8,508 nucleotides of DNA from Fidelibacterota bacterium (lineage in GTDB: Bacteria; Marinisomatota; Marinisomatia; Marinisomatales; UBA8229). Below, in pieces: positions 1 through 7,202 of this stretch. The position numbers and the translations under genes are program-made. The stretch spans positions 1-8,508 of the forward strand of contig NYYF01000056.1 of the NCBI GenBank assembly GCA_002686675.1, in the 5' to 3' direction. Under the pieces are notes generated by a model. That model did no database searches and had not been told where the DNA came from. It saw only the letters and a program-made list of their open reading frames with translations. Every line of letters starts with the position of its first letter. Position 1 is the first letter of the stretch.

Positions 1-54
<54 letters not shown>

Positions 55-88
55 ATCACTTGACATTTATCTTCAAAAAACGGAGTCA

Positions 89-117
89 ATATTAGGAGTT
101 TCTACAAGGAAAAGCAA
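89..117 (-). promoter_or_regulatory. Candidate sigma70-type promoter for tRNA-fMet
   Basis: On the minus strand, TTGCTT (112-117) and TAATAT (89-94) are separated by exactly 17 bases, a good match to -35/-10 hexamers. A start about 7 bases further on would give a leader of roughly 28 bases before the tRNA 5' end at 54. It sits between the stop of the EEP-family gene and the tRNA, where an independent tRNA promoter would be expected. This is a pattern match only, in AT-rich DNA. Confidence 0.45.
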
Positions 118-139
118 TGACTCAAATATCTTTATTTCG

Positions 140-1108
140 TCATTGAATCAAGTTTATTTCTACAGAAATAGCCAAATGGTCTGAATATCCTCCTAATAAC
201 TTCTCCCCTGCCCAAAACCTGAATGGATAATGTTGGTATTTCCCCCTTTGTTGTCTGTACTTTGGCAGATCTAGAATTGAGACAGCATTATCCTCAATTT
301 TCAAGCCTTGGTCATCCAGTAATCCGCTGCTTGCAATAAATTGATCCAGTAAGCTGTCCTGTCCCCTATACACATAAGTTCCCACTCCCTTCTTCCCTAC
401 GAAAGGTTCCATGAGAGTAATGAGTATATCTTTCGCCAGGTATTGAATGTTTTGTTCATTGGGTCCCTCATTGAAATCACCCATGAGAAGGATTTCTGCC
501 TTTGGATCTTCATTGAGGATTTTTTCTACTTTTTCTCTCACAAACCTAGCTGTTTCTGCCCGTTTTGGGATTGCTTGCTCCCTTCCGCCGTAATTTGAAG
601 GCCAGTGATTCACAAACACATGAAGTATTTCTCCACCAAACTGACCCTTGACATACACTATATCCCGTGTTGGTTTCCCTGAAGATAAAGTGTTTTTTAT
701 CTGCTTGGATTCCAGAACTGTAAATTTTGATTCATCGTAAAACAGTGCGCAGTCAATTCCACGCCTGTCCGGTGAATCATAATGGATTATTTTATAATTT
801 CTCCCGGTAAAAGCCTTGTTTAATTCCTCCATCATAAACCTGTTTTCAACTTCGCAAATTCCAAGAATATCCGCATCAAGATCTGCCAGTACTTCAGCAG
901 AATGCACTAATTTCAAAGCGTAAATCTCTTGAGTAACATTTTTCTTCCCTCCAATTGAAAATTCATTGTCGTTTATTGTGGGGTCATCTATCAAATCGAA
1001 TAGATTCTCAACGTTCCAAAACGCAATCTTCAGGGAACGTGCATCATCACTCCAAGCTAAATGAACAACAAAAACACTCATATACACTATTTTCCAAAAT
1101 GATTTCAT
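140..1108 (-). CDS. Secreted endonuclease/exonuclease/phosphatase (EEP) family protein
   Basis: The 322-residue product has the full set of EEP (DNase I-like) motifs. These are WNVENLFD (31-38), the metal-binding glutamate in ICEVEN (84-89), RRGIDCALFYD (115-125), the catalytic His in NHW (167-169), GDFN (210-213), LDQF (254-257) and the terminal YSDH (308-311). An N-terminal hydrophobic stretch (about 5-18) ends in AWS, a plausible signal peptidase I site after residue 20, so the protein is probably exported to the periplasm or beyond. No lipobox or T9SS tail is seen. The family hydrolyses phosphodiesters (nucleic acids, lipids or sugar phosphates). The substrate cannot be read from sequence, though the NVENLFD subtype is usually annotated as a secreted nuclease. 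The start is supported by GAGGA 4 bases upstream of ATG. It follows der on the same strand after a 129-base gap that contains a 7-bp inverted repeat, so co-transcription is possible but not certain. Confidence 0.9.
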   Translation of the reverse strand: MKSFWKIVYMSVFVVHLAWSDDARSLKIAFWNVENLFDLIDDPTINDNEFSIGGKKNVTQEIYALKLVHSAEVLADLDADILGICEVENRFMMEELNKAFTGRNYKIIHYDSPDRRGIDCALFYDESKFTVLESKQIKNTLSSGKPTRDIVYVKGQFGGEILHVFVNHWPSNYGGREQAIPKRAETARFVREKVEKILNEDPKAEILLMGDFNEGPNEQNIQYLAKDILITLMEPFVGKKGVGTYVYRGQDSLLDQFIASSGLLDDQGLKIEDNAVSILDLPKYRQQRGKYQHYPFRFWAGEKLLGGYSDHLAISVEINLIQ

Positions 1109-1139
1109 TTAATCCTCACTCAATTCCTTTCTTCAATCG

Positions 1140-1158
1140 GTCACCTCGACCAGGTGAC
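1140..1158. repeat. 7-bp perfect inverted repeat upstream of the EEP gene
   Basis: GTCACCT (1140-1146) and AGGTGAC (1152-1158) are perfect inverted copies around a 5-base centre. They lie 31 bases upstream of the EEP ATG in the der-EEP spacer. A related element, TCACCTGGAGTGA (1222-1234), sits just after the der stop and shares the 8-mer TCACCTGG in inverted orientation with 1150-1157. There is no T-run after either hairpin, so a rho-independent terminator is unlikely. A protein-binding site or a leader hairpin are the alternatives. Confidence 0.45.
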
Positions 1159-1237
1159 AAACAGCAAACCAGGACAGCAATGAATTCTGACCGTTTTTCT
1201 TTAAAAGATCCCTCAGATTGTTCACCTGGAGTGACCT

Positions 1238-2557
1238 TCACTTTTTTCTGAAAGAAAATATTAAGGGAACACCTTCGAAATTGAAGCTTTCCCTGAATTG
1301 ATTTTCGAAAAATCTTTGATAGGAAGCGGGCATCAGTTTTGGGTAATTACAGAAACACGCAAAAATGGGTGGAGATACATTCACCTGTGTCATAAACTTA
1401 ATCTTTATCTCCTTTCCTTTTGGTGCCGGAGGTGCCTTAATTCTCTGTACCTTTTCCAGCCAGGAATTCAAATCCTTTGTGTTAATTTTTTGCTGCCGGG
1501 CCTGATATACGTTCCATACAAAATCAAGCACTTTTGATACCCGTTGCTTCGTAAGAGCAGAAATAAAAAGAGAGGGATAATAATCAAGCGCTTTAAACTG
1601 GTGTGTGATTTTCCTCTGAAACTCCTTTAATGTACTGGAATTCTTTGTCACTAAATCCCACTTATTTACAACCATGACTAGCCCTTTACCCTTCTGAATC
1701 ACATATTGGGCAATAGTTTTATCCTGTTTCATCACACCCTTATTTGCGTCCAGCATGACTATAACAACATCAGCCCGGCTAATTGCCTGGTATGTCCGAA
1801 CATTACTGTAATATTCAATATTATCTTCAACCTTTGACTTTTTCCTTAATCCCGCTGTATCCACCAGTATAATATCTTTTCCATACCACCGCAGAGACGT
1901 GTCAATAGAATCCCGCGTCGTTCCTGCTATTGGGGTTACAATCGTTTGCTCTTTTTTTAATAGAGCATTTGTCAAAGACGATTTTCCAACATTGGGCATC
2001 CCTACAATAGCTAATCGCAATACTTTCTGATCTTTATCGGAAAATACCTTCTGGTTCAGTTTAAGTTTCTCGATTACTACATCCAAAAGATCTCCAGTCA
2101 AACGTCCATGCAAAGCAGAAATGGGCAAAACGGTTTCAAATCCCAATTCATAGTAAAGATAACATTGGTCATCCTGTTTCCTTGAATCACATTTATTTAC
2201 TGCCAAAAGATGTGGTTTTCCCGATTCCCGAACAAATTGAGCTAGTAATGAGTCGCTGGATGTAGGAGGGACTCTTCCATCGACCATAAATAGGATCATT
2301 TCGGCTTCTTCGATGGCTGCTTGAGCCTGTTTCCGAACCGCAGCATTCAGAACGTCCATATCATCAGGTATATACCCTCCAGTATCAACAAACTCCAGTG
2401 GATATCCCGCCCAATCAATAGTCCCATATACCCGATCCCGGGTAATCCCCTCCTGGGAGTCCACAATGGCTTTCCGGCTTTTTAACATCCGGTTGAAAAA
2501 CGTAGATTTCCCTACATTAGGGCGACCAACAATTGCAATGAGTGGATTATGTGCCAT
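1238..2557 (-). CDS. der: Ribosome biogenesis GTPase Der (EngA)
   Basis: Der is an essential tandem-domain GTPase that helps late assembly of the 50S ribosomal subunit in the cytoplasm. All expected parts are present in 439 residues, the normal length. G-domain 1 has GRPNVGKS (11-18), DTGG (58-61), NKCD (121-124) and SAL (147-149). G-domain 2 has GMPNVGKS (186-193), DTAG (233-236), NKWD (298-301) and SAL (333-335). The C-terminal KH-like domain (about 353-439) ends with the typical PELM-like and FEGVPLIFSFRKK segment. The start codon is followed at once by the first beta strand and G1 loop, as in other Der proteins, which fixes it well. Upstream there is only a weak purine run (AGAAGA). It is divergent from the membrane-protein gene and followed by the EEP gene on the same strand. 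No frameshift or missing motif. Confidence 0.98.
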   Translation of the reverse strand: MAHNPLIAIVGRPNVGKSTFFNRMLKSRKAIVDSQEGITRDRVYGTIDWAGYPLEFVDTGGYIPDDMDVLNAAVRKQAQAAIEEAEMILFMVDGRVPPTSSDSLLAQFVRESGKPHLLAVNKCDSRKQDDQCYLYYELGFETVLPISALHGRLTGDLLDVVIEKLKLNQKVFSDKDQKVLRLAIVGMPNVGKSSLTNALLKKEQTIVTPIAGTTRDSIDTSLRWYGKDIILVDTAGLRKKSKVEDNIEYYSNVRTYQAISRADVVIVMLDANKGVMKQDKTIAQYVIQKGKGLVMVVNKWDLVTKNSSTLKEFQRKITHQFKALDYYPSLFISALTKQRVSKVLDFVWNVYQARQQKINTKDLNSWLEKVQRIKAPPAPKGKEIKIKFMTQVNVSPPIFACFCNYPKLMPASYQRFFENQFRESFNFEGVPLIFSFRKK

Positions 2558-2689
2558 TCTTCTATATCAAACCGTACAGGATAAATTTACAGAGAAAATA
2601 AAATCTACCAAAGAAGGCTATCATAAAATTGATTACACATATTGGGCACTTTTTCTCCTAATATCCAGGGAGTCAAAAAAAACAATCCG

Positions 2690-2719
2690 TTGTAATGATT
2701 TTGTAATTTTGAGTAATAT
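2690..2719 (+). promoter_or_regulatory. Weak candidate promoter for the 569-residue membrane protein
   Basis: TTGTAA (2690-2695) and TAATAT (2714-2719) are 18 bases apart on the plus strand, about 45 bases before the ATG at 2765. The 207-base divergent spacer (2558-2764) is very AT-rich, so hexamer-like matches are expected by chance. I found no convincing der promoter on the other strand, although one should exist in this spacer. A 9-bp direct repeat TAATATCCA occurs at 2659-2667 and 2714-2722. Confidence 0.25.
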
Positions 2720-2764
2720 CCATTTAAACGCCCTAGTACCAGAATAGACGAAAATCAATACAAG

Positions 2765-4474
2765 ATGAACCGCCGTTTAAAATATTACTTTTATCGCGCC
2801 AGTATTTTACTGGATCATTACCGGTCATTAACCAGTTTTATCATCATTTTCTTCTCAATTGTTCTTCTGGATTTTCTCTTTAATTTATGCTCTATCAATT
2901 TACTTGGGCTCATTAACAGAATTTTACAAACAAATGGTGTTGCCTTTTCCGCAGTGAACATGGAATTTGCCCCAGAGGTCTGGTTATCTTTATTGGGATT
3001 GGTTTTAGGAACCTTGATTATCGTTATTTCTATCGCTTCGCAAAATACACCGAAACTTATTGATCTGTATATGCATGACTGGAGAAGCCTGTTTTACATT
3101 TGGTTCCTCGTCCTGTCTTCAATTCATGCAGTTGTTATTATGATTTTTACCCAGGATCTGATCCGCCCTGGGAGCTCAGTACTAAATATTTACCTGTTTC
3201 TTCCAGTCTGCATTTTATTTTCAATGCCGTATATTTTTTATATCCTTCGGTACACCAAAACCAACCATGTCATTGACATTATTCACAAAAATAATCTTAA
3301 ATATATTCAGCGCTTGGGTTCCAGAAAAATGAGAGCTTTCCTTGAGATTTCCGTTTTAAAAGATTCTAAAGTATCTGCAGAGAGAATAGATAAAATAACA
3401 GAAGAATTTCAAAGATACCTGATGGAATGCCTGAACCAATTAGACAACCTCCTTGATTATACCGGTTTTAAAGAACCCAGGGCAGAAGTTATTAGAAAAA
3501 TGAGCCATTCTATTCAGGTCTACGTCAAACAAAAACCTCACATAAACCCAAATTTTTTCAAGATAACTCAAGCAGTACGTTCCGACATTTCTTTCCGGAC
3601 CATGGTGGAGGAAAAACAGCTAAGTGAATTAGAACAAGACCGTATATTTTTTGAAGTAAAAAGTTTCAGATTATTGGGAAATGCCTATGTCCTTTTTCTG
3701 GAACGCAATGAATTTGACTTAGCATCATTATGTGCAGCAGAACTCACAGCCGTAGGGAAAACAGCTGCAGAGTGTAATGATAGTCCCCTGTTAAAAGCTT
3801 TGATCTTCCAATTTAATACCATGATGAGATTTTCCATCAAACAAGCCACACGCTTTAACGAAGCACGGAATCTTTATAACTTGGCATTCCATTATGCCAA
3901 CTTTGTTAATTCCTTAGCCAGCCATCACCAGATTGACTTGGTAAAAGAGTGTTTTCACTTCTTTAGTATGTATGGAAATGAGATTTTTAATCATGCAAAA
4001 CAAAACTATTCCCTGTATTTTATTATTGCCGTTCTTACTGCAGAGTTGAAAAATATCCTCATTAATATTCACAAAAAGTCCTGGGACATTGAAATTCAAG
4101 GTGAACTATTGGACCAAATCCTTGAGTTGGATACACCCCCGGACATGGACAGAGATGAAATGGATGACAGCCAACTAACCAATGACGGTGTAAGAGATAT
4201 TCAAATTTCTCTGGCCCTTTACTATTTGAAGGCTGAGGAAGAGCAGTTTGTTACCAAAATCATAGCAGATATTTTGGAAGACCTTCCTTATTTAGGGAAA
4301 GATATTTTTATACAGGTAGTTGAAAATACTTTCAAACGCCTTGAGAACAACACTCCCGTTTTCTGGGAAGATACGGACCGAGGAAACACAAACCTGTTTT
4401 ATACACCACACATCGAAATGATCGAACCTCTTAAAAAGCTTATTTTGGAGAAGATAGAATCCAAAGATTCATAA
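2765..4474 (+). CDS. Membrane protein of unknown function: four N-terminal TM helices and a large helical soluble domain
   Basis: I do not recognise this 569-residue protein with confidence. The N-terminal third has four likely membrane helices at about 23-50, 72-92, 109-130 and 139-163. Between helices 2 and 3 is a SIASQNTPKLIDLYMHDWRS segment. The rest (about 165-569) is soluble, rich in predicted helix with many Leu/Glu/Lys heptad-like stretches and no recognisable catalytic motif. Near the C-terminus is a distinctive FWEDTDRG motif (533-540) that looks like a conserved site. The arrangement, with an SxxSQ..PKL..-like turn after TM2, recalls DUF2254-type predicted membrane proteins, but the match is from memory and weak. 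No signal peptide cleavage site; inner-membrane localisation is inferred. The ATG lacks a clear Shine-Dalgarno, but no in-frame alternative precedes TM1. The gene stands alone, divergent from der and convergent with the propeller gene, so context gives no functional hint. Confidence 0.8.
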   Translation: MNRRLKYYFYRASILLDHYRSLTSFIIIFFSIVLLDFLFNLCSINLLGLINRILQTNGVAFSAVNMEFAPEVWLSLLGLVLGTLIIVISIASQNTPKLIDLYMHDWRSLFYIWFLVLSSIHAVVIMIFTQDLIRPGSSVLNIYLFLPVCILFSMPYIFYILRYTKTNHVIDIIHKNNLKYIQRLGSRKMRAFLEISVLKDSKVSAERIDKITEEFQRYLMECLNQLDNLLDYTGFKEPRAEVIRKMSHSIQVYVKQKPHINPNFFKITQAVRSDISFRTMVEEKQLSELEQDRIFFEVKSFRLLGNAYVLFLERNEFDLASLCAAELTAVGKTAAECNDSPLLKALIFQFNTMMRFSIKQATRFNEARNLYNLAFHYANFVNSLASHHQIDLVKECFHFFSMYGNEIFNHAKQNYSLYFIIAVLTAELKNILINIHKKSWDIEIQGELLDQILELDTPPDMDRDEMDDSQLTNDGVRDIQISLALYYLKAEEEQFVTKIIADILEDLPYLGKDIFIQVVENTFKRLENNTPVFWEDTDRGNTNLFYTPHIEMIEPLKKLILEKIESKDS

Positions 4475-4491
4475 CGCACCTTTTTACCCCA

Positions 4492-4517
4492 ACCAGCAAC
4501 AAAAATACTCTGCTGGT
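4492..4517. terminator. Possible weak hairpin in the convergent gene spacer
   Basis: ACCAGCA (4492-4498) and TGCTGGT (4511-4517) form a 7-bp perfect stem with a 12-base loop, placed between two converging genes where a shared terminator would be expected. On the plus strand the first T-run (TTTT) begins about 8 bases after the stem, and on the minus strand none follows closely, so it is not a classic intrinsic terminator. The remainder of the 104-base spacer holds nothing else I can identify. Confidence 0.3.
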
Positions 4518-4578
4518 GATCAGGGTTTTCTACATTCTTAAATTTACCTAGTTCAACAGAAGCGTCATTGCTCTAGTA

Positions 4579-6165
4579 TCATTCTGAAATGATTATCTCT
4601 CCTTGGCCGGAAGAACGGATCCAGTAGCCCTTGCCCGGTTCCAATATCTCTGCCTGAACATAGCCATCGGTAAACTCATAAAGTGTCCCTGGGATAATTA
4701 ATCCATCCGGATCTTGAATGCTGGCCGCAGGAACTGAACTTGAGATCCCGGAAATCAAATTCCAGTTTTCCATTAATTCTATGGTTAATTCATTTAGTGC
4801 CTGACCGTAAAAAGTAGTGGTGACTGATTCAGGAAAACGCAGCCAGTAGCCATTACCCCGATCCAATTCATTTTCCAGATTGTATCCCCCTAAAAAGGAG
4901 AAGAGTGTTCCTTCTATAGCATCTGGAAAGACATTCATGTGATAAGGATCCTCCACATCCACCGGTAAGCCTACCAAATTCCAGCCAGATTGATGATTAA
5001 CGGTCAGTTCTATCCCCGTTTCAGGTTGGTTAAAGTATAATACAGTGAGATAGCCTTCCAAATCACTGGCATATACATATCCGTTTGTAGTAAATGGATA
5101 GGCACCCCAGCAACCGTAAAAACTTCCATCATCATGCAGTCCGTAAGTATCGTAGGCTGCTACTTCCACAGGGCTTCCTGGATCACTGATATCTACAATT
5201 TTTACTCCAACTGTATAATGAGAGATATAAGCAAAATCTCCCATAATGTGGGTGTTATGGGCCAGATTGTTTTCTCCCAGATAATTTCCCACAAGATTTA
5301 TATTGTTCATATCCTGAATATCCCACATTTTCACGGTTTTATTCACTGTCTCCTCTGTGGTCATCAGATACTTGCCGTCATCAGTGGGCCAGGCATTATG
5401 AGCATATCCCCCATTGGGAACATCTATTCTTGCCATCATCACAGGGTTCATTTTGTCCGACACATCCCATAATGAATAAGAAGAGTTGGATCCTTCGGAA
5501 ACATACACGATATTATTCAGAGCATAAACATCATGAATATTGGGCGTACTAACTTCATTTATATCCTCCGGATTTTCAGGATTAGCAAGACTGACAATAC
5601 GAAACCCGGAATAATTCTGTTTTGGGATATACGCATAACCGGTTTCTGTATCAATTGACAAATTGTGAGACCTTATATTCTGGGGATAAACATACGAACC
5701 GACAAACCGTAAACTGTCTGGAAGATACTGAAGATCAATAATCATTAACCCATAATTGACGCCAACCATTTCGTTCACTACATAAGCGTAATGTTCATAG
5801 GTCTTGATATCGCGATGGTAGTAGTAGTCGTTACTTTGCGGACCGGGGATGATGCCAATAACTTCCAGGTCAGAAGCTCTTACAACAGCTACTCCCTCAA
5901 GAACGCCCATAATGGCGTACTCCTCGCCGTCAGGTGCTGTGTAACCCCAGACATCAGAACCTCCGGTTGTGTCTCCTGAATTCCATTCCTGGGAAGGAAA
6001 CCAAATCCTGCCTACCAAATCAAGGCTATAATCCTGGCTAAAAAGATTTGGTTGGGAAATAAAAAAAAGAAAAGAAAAAAGAAAGATAGAGTAACCTGAA
6101 CATCTTCCCCTGACAAGATTTATCAATGATTTATAAGAACTCGTTGTACTGAATATCATATCCAT
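4579..6165 (-). CDS. Secreted choice-of-anchor-B / LVIVD-type beta-propeller protein with tandem C-terminal GWNL-GKGYW modules
   Basis: The 528-residue product begins with a signal peptide (hydrophobic core about 25-37, likely cleaved near FSQ-DY, 44-45). Residues about 48-378 carry LVIVD-like repeats, for example GLMIIDLQYLPDSLRFVGSY, SLWDVSDKMNPVMMARI and GVKIVDISDPGSPVEVAAYD, which form a beta-propeller. His motifs recur near the repeats: HRD 117-119, SHN 167-169, HDV 211-213, AHNAW 255-259 and AHNTH 302-306. The block ends in CWGAYPF..GYVYASD (352-368), the hallmark of choice-of-anchor-B proteins. Two related modules follow. The first (about 394-445) has GWNLVGLPV, GTLFSFLGGY and GNGYWLRF; the second (about 467-517) has NWNLISGIS, GTLYEFTDGY and GKGYWIRS. 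No T9SS type A tail or lipobox is visible, so the surface anchor, if any, must be the module itself. Function unknown; an extracellular binding or adhesive role is inferred. A promoter and CRP-like site lie just upstream. The start could also be the second Met (codon 3). Confidence 0.85.
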   Translation of the reverse strand: MDMIFSTTSSYKSLINLVRGRCSGYSIFLFSFLFFISQPNLFSQDYSLDLVGRIWFPSQEWNSGDTTGGSDVWGYTAPDGEEYAIMGVLEGVAVVRASDLEVIGIIPGPQSNDYYYHRDIKTYEHYAYVVNEMVGVNYGLMIIDLQYLPDSLRFVGSYVYPQNIRSHNLSIDTETGYAYIPKQNYSGFRIVSLANPENPEDINEVSTPNIHDVYALNNIVYVSEGSNSSYSLWDVSDKMNPVMMARIDVPNGGYAHNAWPTDDGKYLMTTEETVNKTVKMWDIQDMNNINLVGNYLGENNLAHNTHIMGDFAYISHYTVGVKIVDISDPGSPVEVAAYDTYGLHDDGSFYGCWGAYPFTTNGYVYASDLEGYLTVLYFNQPETGIELTVNHQSGWNLVGLPVDVEDPYHMNVFPDAIEGTLFSFLGGYNLENELDRGNGYWLRFPESVTTTFYGQALNELTIELMENWNLISGISSSVPAASIQDPDGLIIPGTLYEFTDGYVQAEILEPGKGYWIRSSGQGEIIISE

Positions 6166-6196
6166 TTTTTTCTTTTTTCCGTTAAATAATTAACTC

Positions 6197-6225
6197 ATAA
6201 TACACTATTATAATTATAAGGTCAA
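6197..6225 (-). promoter_or_regulatory. Sigma70-type promoter of the choice-of-anchor-B gene
   Basis: On the minus strand TTGACC (6220-6225) and TATTAT (6197-6202) are separated by exactly 17 bases. Transcription would start near 6187-6190, giving a leader of about 22-25 bases before the ATG at 6165. It lies immediately downstream of the CRP-like palindrome and after the stop of the transporter gene, so the propeller gene probably forms its own transcription unit. Confidence 0.55.
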
Positions 6226-6237
6226 ATCGGCTTTGGG

Positions 6238-6259
6238 AAATGTGATCTGGATCACATCA
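6238..6259 (-). promoter_or_regulatory. Near-consensus CRP-type operator
   Basis: The core TGTGATCTGGATCACA (6241-6256) has both perfect CRP half-sites (TGTGA-N6-TCACA), and the flanking A/T bases extend the match. It differs from the ideal 22-bp E. coli CRP site at only about three positions. Its centre is 58 to 62 bases upstream of the predicted start site of the propeller gene, close to the class I activation position (-61.5) known from E. coli. This suggests activation of the minus-strand gene by a CRP/FNR-family protein. The bound regulator and its ligand in this organism are unknown. Confidence 0.6.
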
Positions 6260-6282
6260 AGACAATAAGTATTCCAACAGAC

Positions 6283-7200
6283 CTATTTTACAGCTTTGTA
6301 AGTGCCTATTTCAGCAATAATATTTCCAACAACCAAGGCAGATCCACCTAATATAAGCCATAGAGTAAATTTTTCCATCCCAAATCCTATGGCAAGGATG
6401 GTTGCCCATACAGGTTCCAGGGCATAGAGTACCGATGCTCTAACGGGATCCAATAGTTTTTGAAAATAATTCACAAGAGTCAGAGCAATGAAGGTGCCGA
6501 AAACAGCTGTCAATATCAAAGGGATGAGAAATTTACTGTCCATCAAAAGTCCAATAATTTGGAGCTCCCCCGGATTTAAGGACACATATACAATAGAAAC
6601 AAAAAAACAGATTAGAGCCGATAATAAAATAGAAGTGAAGGTAACAGCAATAGGTGAACTGCGCTTCGTGACCACATCTGTGGCGATAATATGACCGGCA
6701 AACATCAAAGCACACAAGACAGTTAACCATTCTTCTAAATCAAAATGTAATTCTGGAGGTCCCTGGATATACCCTGCACCAAAGGTAGCTAATAAAATCC
6801 CAAAAAGTATGGTATATGTTGGTACATATTTTTTCCAGACAACCACAATCAATGCGGTAAAAATAACGTACAGGCTTGTTAAAAATGCAGATACTGCAGG
6901 TGTGATCCCATCAAGTCCAATCATCTGAAAAACAAAACCTCCAAGCATAAACAGGGCTAAAATAAACCCATCTCTCCAGACAGCATAATCCTTAATATTG
7001 ATCCGGGCTTCCTTAACAAATAATGGAAGAAAACATGCTGCCAAGCCAAAGCGAATACATACAAATAATAATGAGACCGCAGTTATATCATCAGTAGTTG
7101 AATACATCTTTGAAGCTTCAAGAGCCTGCTTCAGCCAGACAAAGGTCCAGCCCCAGATGAATGTAACTATGAAAAGCGCAATTGTTGCCTTATTCCTCAT
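6283..7200 (-). CDS. EamA / DMT-superfamily transporter
   Basis: This 305-residue, very hydrophobic protein has the ten-helix, two-repeat layout of drug/metabolite transporter (DMT) EamA proteins. Repeat 1 covers about residues 5-145 and includes FIWGWTFVWLK (14-24) and the GLDGITPAVSAFLTSLYVIF region (95-114). Repeat 2 covers about 157-295 and includes DPVRASVLYALEPVWATILA (251-270) followed by the final helix GGSALVVGNIIAE (285-297). Length is normal and the gene is intact. EamA proteins sit in the inner membrane and export or import small metabolites such as amino acids; the substrate cannot be predicted here. The ATG lies 2 bases after the stop of the upstream PI-PLC-like gene and has no Shine-Dalgarno of its own, so translation probably depends on reinitiation or coupling. 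The two genes should share a transcript. Confidence 0.92.
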   Translation of the reverse strand: MRNKATIALFIVTFIWGWTFVWLKQALEASKMYSTTDDITAVSLLFVCIRFGLAACFLPLFVKEARINIKDYAVWRDGFILALFMLGGFVFQMIGLDGITPAVSAFLTSLYVIFTALIVVVWKKYVPTYTILFGILLATFGAGYIQGPPELHFDLEEWLTVLCALMFAGHIIATDVVTKRSSPIAVTFTSILLSALICFFVSIVYVSLNPGELQIIGLLMDSKFLIPLILTAVFGTFIALTLVNYFQKLLDPVRASVLYALEPVWATILAIGFGMEKFTLWLILGGSALVVGNIIAEIGTYKAVK

Positions 7201-7202
7201 GT

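Noticed and set aside
955..1251. Plus-strand 98-codon open frame across the der-EEP spacer
   Set aside because: It is mostly antisense to the EEP gene, has low-complexity Ser/Thr/Lys-rich content, no recognisable domain and no ribosome binding site.
2659..2722. 9-bp direct repeat TAATATCCA (2659-2667, 2714-2722) as tandem operators
   Set aside because: Short repeat in a very AT-rich spacer with no symmetry or regular helical phasing (55 bases apart); chance is a sufficient explanation.
5134..5472. Plus-strand 112-codon open frame opposite the propeller gene
   Set aside because: Fully antisense to a clearly coding region; its Ile/His/Ser-rich composition is what the reverse complement of the propeller codons yields.
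6240..6257. The palindrome as a rho-independent terminator of the transporter gene
   Set aside because: The stem is only 7 bp, AT-rich at its base, and followed on the minus strand by just TTTCCC. The match to a CRP site is much better than to a terminator.
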